DNA from: Glandiceps talaboti
Taxonomy: Eukaryota > Hemichordata > Enteropneusta > Spengelidae
Direction of reading: 5' to 3'
Length of the DNA stretch: 64,000 nucleotides
Assembly: GCF_964340395.1 (NCBI RefSeq)
Contig: NC_135553.1
Coordinates: 19,913,849-19,977,848, forward strand
Below the pieces are notes generated by a model. The model was not told the DNA's origin, searched no databases, and was given only the letters and a program-made list of their open reading frames with translations. The first letter of the stretch is position 1, and each line of letters opens with the position of its first letter. Shown piece after piece: positions 51,098 to 60,776 of this stretch. Both the position numbers and the translations under genes were made by a program.

Positions 51098-53899
51098 ATG
51101 GACAGTGAAGATTTTGGCATTTTACTGGAATACCTTCCCAGCATTAAATCCTACGAATGGACACCTGTCAGAGAAACAGATTGTCGACGTGTAATATGGC
51201 ACGTTGGCAACCGAGAGAAATCCAAGTTATGTCACTTTTACACCATAATGCCCTGGAATGCACTGCCCGTTGTCATTTGCAAAGCCATAGTGACAGAAGA
51301 GGATCTTGTCATTGCCAACTCTGTCATTCAGTATGTCAGAGCAAGTGTTTTCGAAAAGGCTCATTGGAATAAGAAATCATTCAGAAACCTAAAAAAGAAT
51401 CATAAGTCGAGGGAGAGGGAATTCAATCCTTTGTTGGTACAGTTTGTCATACCATACATGTACCATAAACAGGGTTTGGATGTAGCAACCTGTCATGCGA
51501 GATGTATGATTCAAGAGAAAATTGATATGTTTTTTGCCTCTGATGACAAAGACGGTTTCATTAAAACTGTTGAAGATATGATTCAAAGGGAAAAAGATGA
51601 GTTTCTGGTCATGCTAGAGTCTAATTTCACTCACAATCCAGGTATACCCGTGAAAAATGCCCGTGCCTTCTGGCAAAAATCACTCTTACCAGCAAGAATA
51701 CCGGTAGAAGTTGCTTTGGAAGCAAGTACTTTCGAAGGAACATGGAGCGTTCTTGTTTCTTGTCCAGTGAGTAGGTTACACGATGCGAATTGGCATAGCA
51801 AACGGCATGTCGATGTGATAAGCGAATGGGGAAGTAGGGAAGGGTCGACCATTCTCCTTGTCTATGCTGTGAACGAAAAAGATCCCCTCTCACATTCGTT
51901 CTATCTGTTGTGGGCACTGCCGGCCACAGAGCAGCGCAAGAAACACATGTCAACACCTATAGAAGGTGAAACTTTGATAACAAGTGATGAATTACAAAAT
52001 GCCACTTTTGTTGGTGTGTTAGCAAGTTCTTCAGCAACAGTGTACTGTAATTTAGCAAGGGAAAGGGTGGTAATGTCACCACCATACAATCACTTACAGC
52101 AAATTCGCCGTCCAATAGATAATGATATCCACATCCTAATAGAAAATATGGATGACAGGCAGACTTATGAAAATTGTAGCCTCATCCGGGTTCTTTTCTC
52201 TACATGCCCATCGACATATACTCTCAAAAAGATGAAAGTAAACACCACTCAATGCCATGCCCTTCTTCAGACATGTACAGTGAAATGTTATGTGAGATCA
52301 CCACCGTGTTTTGTGCCCCGATTGGTCTGTACATTTGAGACTGAGCCTGTACATCTCATTGATGCAGACAGTATTTGTTTTCAAGAGATAAGGGAAAGTG
52401 GTGTGGAAATCAATTGGGTAGCAGAGCAATCAAGAGACGATTCAAATTTAACAGGTTTTCAAGTAATCTGTGCAGTCAGAGATGTGCTGGCCATCGGTTT
52501 GGGCCAACACGCACTGTGGAATGAATACAGTGGTCATTACGATAAGTATTATGTCAGTTGTCTTGGAGAGTTATACAGACATGTGACATTATTCGAACAG
52601 AAATTCCTAGATGAGTGTTTTCGCTTGCCGACACTGTCCACGTGGAAAAGAGTAGAAAGAGAAATTTTGGATTTTGCTGACAAGAGTGTGAAGAACTTAT
52701 ACTTAGATGCATACAAGCGACAACTGTGGGACATGTACAGGTATGCCTATGTGTTTGTCGAAAGCAAGAGTACTCTTGAAAGTTATGCAACGGAACCCAT
52801 TGAAGTGTTGTATGCAACAAATTTGTGGGACAAAACGTGGGGTATTCATCTTTTCGTATGGACACCTGGAGACATGCCAAAGTACTTGACGTTTGTTGAT
52901 AAAACAAATCATCAGTTATTTCACAGTGTCTATGTCGCTGGCACAAATCTGGGAAATACGCCCGCAGCACTAATGTCAATACCGCCAGATGCACATTTCG
53001 TCCAAGAAAGTCTTGTCAATGAGTATGATAGAGCAACTTATCATTTCGTACCCGATTGTGCTCGACCTTCACATATAAAGGTTGGTGACTTTGATGCTTT
53101 GGTCAATACCAATGAAGAATTTACACCTGTTGTATTTCCTGAGGCATTTGCCAGTCACGACTTCCCACAGGTCAAAGGCCATGGTATGGGTTTTACAGTT
53201 TTGGCAGTGAGGGCAGCTGTCATATATCATTTTTACAATGCCTATGCTTGTGGACGTGTTGACGAAGTTCCAGTCTACGATTTGATACAAGACAAGTTGA
53301 AAACAGCTGCAGCCAATCCCACATATAAATGTTTACGAAACTTAGGAGAAATGGTAAAAGTCGAATTCGAGGAAGACAAACTGAATTACTGGTCAGCATT
53401 GATAGAATACGACAGTGATATGCAAAAGTATTTGAAAGGTCGTAGGTCCATTCCAGTATTGATTTCAACAGGTGACGTGGACACATCTGAATATCTGTGT
53501 TGTTTGGTCAGACATCCAGGAATTTCTGAACCATTTATCTTGGCAAATATCAAGAAAGACGAAGCATTGATCCAGTCTGTCATTGATCATCGGTCCATTG
53601 ACTGTCGATATTTCCAAACTGCTTTTGACAATGGAGATTTCTTTGTCCATGCTTTGAACAAAATAAATCATTTTCAAAGAAATTCGCAGATGAACCAATT
53701 CGAAATCTTACTCACACTTGCAGGCATGATGGAAAAGAAGGGAGTACCGTTTAATGCAAACATGTTTAAGATGATGAAAAGCAAACTTGTGCATTATTTC
53801 TCAAAGCGCTTTTACTGCCCGGCCAATTACTCGTCACTAGAGAAATGGTCTGAAGAGAATTTAGATTCTTTAATACAAGACGTTTTAGTGCAAATGTAA
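51098..53899 (+). CDS. Unknown 933-aa protein
   Basis: Intact ORF from ATG 51098, with a globular, mixed alpha/beta composition throughout and no signal peptide or clear membrane helix. It has no similarity that I can see to the equally long protein at 43133. An ATGTGCAAAAAAAAG…GGAAATAAAC polyadenylation region follows (about 53931). No enzymatic motif recognised. Size and lack of disorder suggest a structural or tegument protein, but this is inference. Confidence 0.75.
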   Translation: MDSEDFGILLEYLPSIKSYEWTPVRETDCRRVIWHVGNREKSKLCHFYTIMPWNALPVVICKAIVTEEDLVIANSVIQYVRASVFEKAHWNKKSFRNLKKNHKSREREFNPLLVQFVIPYMYHKQGLDVATCHARCMIQEKIDMFFASDDKDGFIKTVEDMIQREKDEFLVMLESNFTHNPGIPVKNARAFWQKSLLPARIPVEVALEASTFEGTWSVLVSCPVSRLHDANWHSKRHVDVISEWGSREGSTILLVYAVNEKDPLSHSFYLLWALPATEQRKKHMSTPIEGETLITSDELQNATFVGVLASSSATVYCNLARERVVMSPPYNHLQQIRRPIDNDIHILIENMDDRQTYENCSLIRVLFSTCPSTYTLKKMKVNTTQCHALLQTCTVKCYVRSPPCFVPRLVCTFETEPVHLIDADSICFQEIRESGVEINWVAEQSRDDSNLTGFQVICAVRDVLAIGLGQHALWNEYSGHYDKYYVSCLGELYRHVTLFEQKFLDECFRLPTLSTWKRVEREILDFADKSVKNLYLDAYKRQLWDMYRYAYVFVESKSTLESYATEPIEVLYATNLWDKTWGIHLFVWTPGDMPKYLTFVDKTNHQLFHSVYVAGTNLGNTPAALMSIPPDAHFVQESLVNEYDRATYHFVPDCARPSHIKVGDFDALVNTNEEFTPVVFPEAFASHDFPQVKGHGMGFTVLAVRAAVIYHFYNAYACGRVDEVPVYDLIQDKLKTAAANPTYKCLRNLGEMVKVEFEEDKLNYWSALIEYDSDMQKYLKGRRSIPVLISTGDVDTSEYLCCLVRHPGISEPFILANIKKDEALIQSVIDHRSIDCRYFQTAFDNGDFFVHALNKINHFQRNSQMNQFEILLTLAGMMEKKGVPFNANMFKMMKSKLVHYFSKRFYCPANYSSLEKWSEENLDSLIQDVLVQM

Positions 53900-54085
53900 A
53901 TTCTTTTGACATGTGCAAAAAAAAGAGAAGGAAATAAACTTTTTAATTCATACAACAGTAGTCTTGTTTTTAATGTTTACATATCAGCAAACACGTGCTC
54001 ATGCATACACATGCATTCTCGCTTTCTCTGTCTTCTTTTAGAGTATTAACGTATACTGTTTTTCATGTCGTATCTACTATTAAGA

Positions 54086-54973
54086 ATGGAGAAATTTATT
54101 GTTGTTATAATGGTCACGGCCTGTGTTCTTTGTCTGGGCCAGGCAAAATCCACGACAGACAAATATGCTTATTGCCTACGTTTCAATTCATTGGAAGGAA
54201 TGCCTCTGGACGAATTTCGTGATATTTTGACAGCCAAATTTCAATACTACTGGCCAAAGAGTGAATTCAATGAAGACTGTTATCACCCTCGTGCCATTAA
54301 CATATATGCTGTAAAGGGAAATGACTACACTATAAAAGACTTGACTGGAAAATTCGAAAAGAACGAAATGGTACATAGTTGGCAAGACGAAGGTATAATT
54401 GTTATCCAAAATGATCTTTTCAATTTCGGATTCTTTTCAAAGATTGAACTCATTGGCGAAGATGCACAGATATTGAAAAATTGTCACGTCAGTCGATTGG
54501 GAACCATGGACGATGCTTGTTTTGAGTGCAAAGTACGATATTCTCTTAAAGAAGCACAGTGTAATTTTGTCAAAATAAGTATTGGCGATTTCGTAGCCTT
54601 GGAGTTCGGTCGAGTACTGGGTTATGAAATCAGACCTGCTGCAGAAATGAGACCTCGTTTGAGGCGAAGATGTCTGGGTATGTCACCAAAACTTGGTGGA
54701 TTTAAAACTGAAGACAGTGACAGTGACAGTGTTGAAAATCAATGGGCAATACCCGTCCAAGACACAGACTTGATCAGTAATACTAAAGGGGAAACTGTGG
54801 TAACTGAATATCCATGGGAAACAGACTTTACCACTATTAGTGAAGAGGAAACTGTTGAAACTGAATTTCCAGTGACCGAAGAGGACAGTTCTGATACTTA
54901 TATTCATAACAAAAGAGAAGTTCTTAGAGGAGACATTTCTAAGGAAGAGTATTTGTCAATGAGTAACTACTAA
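54086..54973 (+). CDS. Secreted protein with acidic tail, 295 aa
   Basis: ATG at 54086 gives a clean signal peptide (KFIVVIMVTACVLCLGQA); an ATG seven codons upstream (54065) is an alternative. The ectodomain has about eight cysteines in the first 160 residues, then an RPRLRRR basic site that could be cleaved by furin (about 194-200), and an acidic Ser/Thr/Glu-rich tail with imperfect repeats of E-x-T-V-x-T-E-[YF]-P. No transmembrane helix at the end. A secreted modulator or envelope-associated protein is likely; family unknown. Confidence 0.7.
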   Translation: MEKFIVVIMVTACVLCLGQAKSTTDKYAYCLRFNSLEGMPLDEFRDILTAKFQYYWPKSEFNEDCYHPRAINIYAVKGNDYTIKDLTGKFEKNEMVHSWQDEGIIVIQNDLFNFGFFSKIELIGEDAQILKNCHVSRLGTMDDACFECKVRYSLKEAQCNFVKISIGDFVALEFGRVLGYEIRPAAEMRPRLRRRCLGMSPKLGGFKTEDSDSDSVENQWAIPVQDTDLISNTKGETVVTEYPWETDFTTISEEETVETEFPVTEEDSSDTYIHNKREVLRGDISKEEYLSMSNY

Positions 54974-55220
54974 AGACAAAGAAAGAATGAAACAAACAAA
55001 CAAATAAATAAATAAATAAATAATAAAGAATTATTAAACAAATTTGAATGTGTTTTCTATTTATTTCCTCTGTCATGACATACAGGTATCAAAACACCAC
55101 TACATTTTCATTCTATCAATATTTGCAATCATAACATTACGAATAATGTGCCCTCTCTCTCAACATGCCCATATCGTGAAGATGGCATCCTATACGAATA
55201 CTAAAGGTTGTACATATTGT

Positions 55221-55866
55221 GACGTCACTTTATTTTATTTATATTTGACGTTGATGTAGAGTTAAGAAAAGTGATGTCATAACTTTTCCTATTACACGTG
55301 TGTTGATCATGTGTCGTGACGTCATATTTTACAAATATTTCTTGTCGTGAAGATTATGTCGTCACGTTGTCTATCGTGACATGTCGTATCTCTTAACATG
55401 CCCATATCATGTCGTTGGCATAGATGACGTCACTTTATTTTATTTATATTTGACGTTGATGTAGAGTTAAGAAAAGTGATGTCATAACTTTTCCTATTAC
55501 ACGTGTGTTGATCATGTGTCGTGACGTCATATTTTACAAATATTTCTTGTCGTGAAGATTATGTCGTCACGTTGTCTATCGTGACATGTCGTATCTCTTA
55601 ACATGCCCATATCATGTCGTTGGCATAGATGACGTCACTTTATTTTATTTATATTTGACGTTGATGTAGAGTTAAGAAAAGTGATGTCATACTTTTCCTG
55701 TCTCTCAACAGGTCAATTACACGTGTGTTGATCATGTGTCGTGACGTCATATTTTACAAATATTTCTTGTCGTGAAGATTGTGTCGTCACGTGATTTCGT
55801 CACGTCGTCTATCGTGACGTGTCGTGCCTCTCAACATGCCCATATCATGTCGTTGGCATCCTATAT
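55221..55866. repeat. Three 205-bp direct repeats with CRE sites (promoter array)
   Basis: GACGTCACTTTATTTTATTTAT begins at 55221, 55426 and 55631 (period 205). Each unit carries a TGACGTCA near its start, GTGATGTCATA, TTACACGTGTGTTGATCA and a CGTGACGTCATATTTTAC element; the third unit has small insertions. The array ends at a CCTATATAAGTAGG TATA box (about 55860), 60 bases before the 579-aa gene, so it probably is an upstream enhancer. Confidence 0.9.
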
Positions 55867-55921
55867 AAGTAGGTGAGATCTTAAAACCACTCATTCTGCC
55901 TGTCTGGCTGTCAGCTGAAAC

Positions 55922-57661
55922 ATGGACATGGAGCAATTGGAATTTGGTCCCATTACATCTGATCTGTTGAAACTCTATTTCGATGACGATGTTCAGGTGT
56001 CTGACCTGTGCACTCGGGAGTACAAAATGTTGTCTCTGGGCGATCTCCTATGCAAGACTGGAAACGGTGTCAATGGTTTTGTATCTGACGGGTGTTGGAA
56101 AGAGATGTCTCCCACAGAGATCAAAAAGGGAGATGTTGCCCTTTTCATGAAGAAACTAGTCCATACACCTTTCTTTGCAAGCATTGCAAAACGCATAGTG
56201 AAAACTGTGAGAGCCCAATCCTGTGCAAATTTCACGCACATGCTGAAAGACGTGGGACACAAACTCGTGGACAAAATCGAAAAGGTTGATGTTGCATCCG
56301 CTAACGATATCTTTCATGTGACTGATGTTCAACTCACTCCAAAGTTGAAAAAAGGTGGCGACAACAATAACGATATTTATGCTCATTACGATGTGACATT
56401 CACCTTTGGTGATCATGCCAAGATTGCCGAAGGTACTGAGCATGACTTAGATGTTGTTACTGTCACACCGACTAACTCTCGGCCTCCTTGGAGCTCTCAG
56501 GTGTTGAAACTTGGTACGGCACATTTGAGTTTTGCCGATATATCATTCAAGGGTAACTTCTGTGCCACTGATACCGAGCATGCAGAAGTGAAGTCTCGTT
56601 TGGAAGCAAGAGGTATCAGTGCTATGAATGCTTCGAATTTGCGTAACGTGTATGATGCTCGCTACACGTTGGGAACAACCAGTCGTTTTGGCAGCCTGGG
56701 CAATCTCAAAAGCATCAAACTGCATCTCATTTACCTCTATGTGCAGTGTGCCTACATGTACATCTTGATGATGATGGAAAGGGGAAGCAGCTTCTATACA
56801 GATGTCAGACCCAAAGGGAAATTCAATGTGGCAACATTCTCACACCTCTTTGCTCAGGAAGTCAGAAGACTGTATTATGGAGAGAATGACAATGTGGGTC
56901 GAAAACTTAAGTTGACTGATGAAGCAACTGCTGCTGTCTACAACAAGTTCATGTCTAGCATATGTATACGATTGAAGAACAAAGATACTAGAGAAATTGG
57001 GGACCACAATCTGAAGCTGCTGAAACAAGAAAACATGTACGTGAGAGACAAGAAAGTTTACCAGACCATGGATCATGTGTTTGATATCATGACTAGTCAC
57101 AACTGTATCTACAAGCCCTTGGATGTCTCATTTCATCCTGCTGTTGTACCACCTAGAGACGACAGTTGTATCAAGGTACCTCACAGTGTAAGAAAGGACC
57201 TGGGGAAGAGAGATGGTCATGTTCTTCCCCCAGATTCTGCCAATGTCTCGTTCAGAATAATCTGTTATGCTAGTAACAGGTGTAAAAAAAACATCATCGT
57301 GAGCTCGGTTCCAGAGTCGATCCACGTGATACCTTGGAAGTTTCTGTATGAGAAACCAATGCAGAAGTCCGAATCCAAGAGTGCCGATGATCTTGACAAA
57401 CGAGTGGCTGTAGCCTACGTGAAAGGATTGGCAATTGGACTGGGAAACGAGGCCGATGCCTGTGAGATGCTTGGTCTTGACTTCAACGAGTACAGTGCCC
57501 TTGTTGCTGAAGACAGAGAGTGTCTACTGGACGAGAGCTACGACGTTGCACTTGTCAAGAGTTTGGCACCTGACATGGAAGGTGAAGAATTGGTATGCAA
57601 GACTTTGGGATACAACTACGAAGACTACAAATCAGTTGCCAAACGTTTGAAGATAGCTTGA
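55922..57661 (+). CDS. Unknown 579-aa protein with duplicated C-terminal module
   Basis: Intact ORF with a strong CRE-repeat promoter, suggesting high or regulated expression. The body is mixed alpha/beta without signal peptide. The last ~90 residues contain two copies of a ~40-residue helical module: DKRVAVAYVKGLAIGLGNE…LGLDFNEYSALV and DESYDVALVKSLAPDMEGE…LGYNYEDYKSVA. The cysteine just before the L-G of each (CEMLG, CKTLG) is also conserved. Codon use is less AT-rich than that of its neighbours. No family recognised. AATAAATCACAAATAAAC follows. Confidence 0.8.
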   Translation: MDMEQLEFGPITSDLLKLYFDDDVQVSDLCTREYKMLSLGDLLCKTGNGVNGFVSDGCWKEMSPTEIKKGDVALFMKKLVHTPFFASIAKRIVKTVRAQSCANFTHMLKDVGHKLVDKIEKVDVASANDIFHVTDVQLTPKLKKGGDNNNDIYAHYDVTFTFGDHAKIAEGTEHDLDVVTVTPTNSRPPWSSQVLKLGTAHLSFADISFKGNFCATDTEHAEVKSRLEARGISAMNASNLRNVYDARYTLGTTSRFGSLGNLKSIKLHLIYLYVQCAYMYILMMMERGSSFYTDVRPKGKFNVATFSHLFAQEVRRLYYGENDNVGRKLKLTDEATAAVYNKFMSSICIRLKNKDTREIGDHNLKLLKQENMYVRDKKVYQTMDHVFDIMTSHNCIYKPLDVSFHPAVVPPRDDSCIKVPHSVRKDLGKRDGHVLPPDSANVSFRIICYASNRCKKNIIVSSVPESIHVIPWKFLYEKPMQKSESKSADDLDKRVAVAYVKGLAIGLGNEADACEMLGLDFNEYSALVAEDRECLLDESYDVALVKSLAPDMEGEELVCKTLGYNYEDYKSVAKRLKIA

Positions 57662-57777
57662 GTGTTGTTTTGTGTACTATTCAATTGGGTATGTTAGTTG
57701 TTATTGCCGTGTTATGAAAATAAATCACAAATAAACAAACATCAGAGTGTATTGCTTTTTCTTGTTATTTTTATTTC

Positions 57778-58380
57778 TTAACGATCCTCACATCTGTTGA
57801 AACACGACCAAGCTAGCCATAACACAAAGGCCATGGCTAAATCGTCCCTTTTATTTGTACCCTTACCACTGAAGGAAAGTTTCCCATCCACTTTAATCGA
57901 TCGTTTAAAATCACGCAACTGAGTAAGCAGAGCTTCCATGACAAGTTTTTCGTCGTCCTGATTAGGTTCTCTCAATAAACTCGTGCCAGCACATGGGTTC
58001 TGTAAACATTTTCCAATGGTGACTATACTATTACTAAACGATACTAAGTCATTGGCAATAAGCATTTGTGCAAGATGAACGAGATTGGCCTTGTTCCTTG
58101 TCCATATACCCGTTTTCATATTCCCGTCCCGACCAGTTTCTTTCTCTATATCAATCGTCACACCTTGGTGCAAGAAATGATTTTCTAGCTCACTAGCCAT
58201 TAGGGCAGCATGTGCATGCGAAGTGTTTCTCTCTATGTATACACGAATGGGTCGTTGTCTTAGCTTAGGGAACTGTTGAAGACTGTACTCGATCGATCTT
58301 ATGCACAGGAGGCTGTGTTTGGGTAGCAGTTGTTCTATGTCTTCTTGAGTTTCGGCAATTACGTGATCCAATGAAAGTAT
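57778..58380 (-). CDS. Terminase large subunit, exon 3 (nuclease C-terminus)
   Basis: The acceptor TACGTCAG precedes 58380; the exon is phase 0 and has 200 codons plus a stop. RVYIERNTSHAHA carries the conserved acidic/Asn motif of the terminase RNase H-like nuclease, and the end holds SGKGTNKRDDLAMAFVLW, with the DD pair that completes the metal site. The order and spacing match herpesvirus terminases. Donor and acceptor phases fit exon 2 at 59141-59707, just upstream in transcription order. A 62-bp piece of this exon is also found inside the pseudogene at 17254-17315. Confidence 0.9.
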   Translation of the reverse strand: MLSLDHVIAETQEDIEQLLPKHSLLCIRSIEYSLQQFPKLRQRPIRVYIERNTSHAHAALMASELENHFLHQGVTIDIEKETGRDGNMKTGIWTRNKANLVHLAQMLIANDLVSFSNSIVTIGKCLQNPCAGTSLLREPNQDDEKLVMEALLTQLRDFKRSIKVDGKLSFSGKGTNKRDDLAMAFVLWLAWSCFNRCEDR

Positions 58381-58451
58381 CTGACGTAACAAAAGAGATA
58401 AAAAATAGAAAAGCAGAGTGAAATAGTCGTCTAGCTTCATTTCATGCAAAG

Positions 58452-59126
58452 ATGGCCATGCTGACCACTTCGTTTCATCTCAATCTGTTCTCTATGGAAC
58501 ATTTAAAGCGAAGGAGACAACATTTCTTTGAATGGAAGTACCAATTGGACAGGGAATTCCATTTGCATTTTCTGCAGTGTCATGGAAAAGAGGACAAAAG
58601 ACCTGTTTCGACTCGAGTTCTTATCACAGAGCTAGGCAGAGAAACGGGTTCCCTGTACATAGGAAAAGACATAAACACATATCTTGCCAAAAAAATGACA
58701 TGTACTGTTGCATTCGAAACATGCAGGTTACTAGAGCAACTTGAACAGTGTGCTGAAGATCAAAGAGATGGTCGTTTGCAAGTGTTGGAGGCCAAACTTT
58801 ACATGGCTATTGAAATGTTTGCCATAACAATGGTGAAATCGGTAGAAGAAGAATACCGAGCCGATACTCCTCCAGCTTACCTGTGGATAATAGATGTCAT
58901 ACAAAAAGCTGTACTCGACCTACTCGTTTGTAATCCCTCCCAAGCATCATGTGAAGGAAATCCATTGTTGGGGGCTGTCAATCACATTTCCACAATAGTA
59001 ACAAGCATGTTGCAACCTCCGTCTGACATTGTAATAGTATGCCCTTCCCCCACAGTGGAAATACCACAAGAAATTTGTCATTTGTTTGACGAAAAATCCA
59101 AGCAGACACGCATACCACTTCTCTGA
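58452..59126 (+). CDS. Unknown 224-aa protein nested in the terminase intron
   Basis: Plus-strand ORF wholly within the 760-base intron between terminase exons 3 and 2, with no overlap of either. It is helical, with a basic HLKRRRQ start and a later Leu/Glu-rich region, and ends in a Pro/Thr-rich stretch. Alternative Met codons at residues 3 and 15. Genes nested in a terminase intron on the opposite strand are known from other herpesviruses, but homology to those cannot be shown here. Confidence 0.65.
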   Translation: MAMLTTSFHLNLFSMEHLKRRRQHFFEWKYQLDREFHLHFLQCHGKEDKRPVSTRVLITELGRETGSLYIGKDINTYLAKKMTCTVAFETCRLLEQLEQCAEDQRDGRLQVLEAKLYMAIEMFAITMVKSVEEEYRADTPPAYLWIIDVIQKAVLDLLVCNPSQASCEGNPLLGAVNHISTIVTSMLQPPSDIVIVCPSPTVEIPQEICHLFDEKSKQTRIPLL

Positions 59127-59140
59127 CATAGCATACTTAC

Positions 59141-59707
59141 TATACGTTGGCCTCCACAGACAATGCCCCCAACAAAACCAATGCCAGAAACATTGGATGG
59201 AGTGGGGTCTATGGTGATGCAAAGTCCTGATGTACACGACAATAGAATGTCATCATTTACAAAGATACGCCTCTCGGCCAGATGATCGAGAGTGGTGTCA
59301 GCAAACAGTTTTTCTATGGACGTGTCTGCAAAATCAGCAATCCCTAGACACTCGAGTTCATAAGACCCCTTGGCCAGGATGTCCATCAGCAATCGGACAG
59401 GATTGCCTTCACTGCCATCAATGTGACGAGGGACAAGATGGCTTTTGTGAATGCAAACTCCTCTAAGACCTTTACTCACACATTCTTCACACATGTACGT
59501 CTGCACTATGCTTTTGACGAGTGGTCGACCATTCCAAGACAATTCCAGCAGTCGACTTGACCAGTGGTCTCTGTTCGTCATTGAAGACGTGAATAACACC
59601 GACACGTTCTTTGGTTGAAAGATAGGGGCTGAGGTGATTAAAGAAGTCTGTTTCACCCATGGGAATTCGTCCACCCAGCCAAATGTGCAACCTGCTCCTC
59701 TTGATGC
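59141..59707 (-). CDS. Terminase large subunit, exon 2 (Walker B and first nuclease Asp)
   Basis: 189 codons between acceptor TTCTATTAG (before 59707) and donor ATA|GTAAGT (after 59141), phase 0 at both ends. Residues near 10-17 form the Walker B segment FGWVDEFP with the catalytic DE. A serine-rich motif III-like stretch (VLFTSSMTN) follows, a Cys/His cluster lies mid-exon, and CITIDPTPSN near the end is the first nuclease aspartate. An ATG-free start confirms that this is an internal exon. Its 5' partner with Walker A is not within 4 kb upstream but at 19357-20184. Confidence 0.9.
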
Positions 59708-59846
59708 CTAATAGAAAGAAAGAAAGAAAGAAAAGATAAAAAAAAAAGATTAATATGCAAATTTAACCTCGTACGACATGAAATAACAGAGTAGTTGCAT
59801 GGCCTTATTAAAAGATATGCTTTATTAGTTGATGACTCATTAATAC

Positions 59847-60728
59847 ATGGAATCGCAAACGAGAAACACGTATATACAACAGAGTGGCATTGAAGTCTGG
59901 TACATTGTACCCTTTCACATGTGCACAGAGAAGTGTACACTGGTTAATCCCTTTGGCAGAGGACAACACTACATATGTACGGAATCCTTACAGTATCACA
60001 ATTGCAATGGAGAAAACCGAGGTTGTTCCCTTGTCTTTTCCGAAGATGCACTTGTTTGTCGATTGACTGGTCGGTCTCACAAAAAAGGTGTATATGTAGG
60101 ACTTGACCGACCACTGTATCCCTCTATTACACCCATCAATAGCGACACAAGAAGCCAAACTTTTGTCAAGAGGTCCAATGCTATTTTTAAGACAGTTGCA
60201 CCTGTCCTGACAAAACTCTATAACCCTTCAAATCGAAATGAGTACAACAACTTGGAACGCATACAGAATTTGTCAGTTGATGACCTGTTTGCAGCTATTC
60301 AAATGAATGTCTTTAAAAAGCGAATCTCTTTACCAATGGCTTTGACGAAATGTCTCTATAGTAGTGAAACGTACCATCTGAAAAGAATCCACTGTCGGTT
60401 CTCTGAATTACTGGCCCTCGAATCGAGTGTAAGGGATATACTGAAAGTCGTCTTGCAGCACGCTTCACGAAGTCATTTATCATTTCTCTGTATTCATCCA
60501 GAAGCAACTGTTGTCTATGTCCTGACATGTGTTCTTGAAGGTTTTGGTCATGGAAGTAGAAACATTTTTGATGAGAATCGTCACAAACAAATGGGCCCCA
60601 TGCCTTTGGACAGACATTTATATCAAATATTCAACATACATGTCAGGAAATTAACTCAATGTGCTAAAATATTGCAAACCATTATGACATCAGCCCCTTG
60701 TTTGAGAGCACTTGAGAAAATAAAATAA
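59847..60728 (+). CDS. Unknown 293-aa protein with N-terminal Cys/His motif
   Basis: Residues 25-75 contain a C-x3-C…HYIC…HNC…CSLVF…VCRLTGR pattern; the final C-x-LTG is reminiscent of the small cysteine-rich UL92-like proteins of beta/gammaherpesviruses, which help late transcription, but that resemblance is weak. The rest is helical. The ORF is opposite to terminase, and its start is 140 bases from exon 2. AAAATAAAATAATT follows the stop directly. Confidence 0.65.
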   Translation: MESQTRNTYIQQSGIEVWYIVPFHMCTEKCTLVNPFGRGQHYICTESLQYHNCNGENRGCSLVFSEDALVCRLTGRSHKKGVYVGLDRPLYPSITPINSDTRSQTFVKRSNAIFKTVAPVLTKLYNPSNRNEYNNLERIQNLSVDDLFAAIQMNVFKKRISLPMALTKCLYSSETYHLKRIHCRFSELLALESSVRDILKVVLQHASRSHLSFLCIHPEATVVYVLTCVLEGFGHGSRNIFDENRHKQMGPMPLDRHLYQIFNIHVRKLTQCAKILQTIMTSAPCLRALEKIK

Positions 60729-60776
60729 AATAATTATTGAAAAAACACACGCATACAATGCATTCTCTTGTCTTGT

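Noticed and set aside
43133-53899. Treating the two 933-aa proteins as paralogues
   Set aside because: The equal length is coincidental; no shared motif was visible.
59847-60728. Naming the 293-aa gene a UL92-like late transcription factor
   Set aside because: Only a loose Cys/His and C-x-LTG resemblance; a profile search would be needed.
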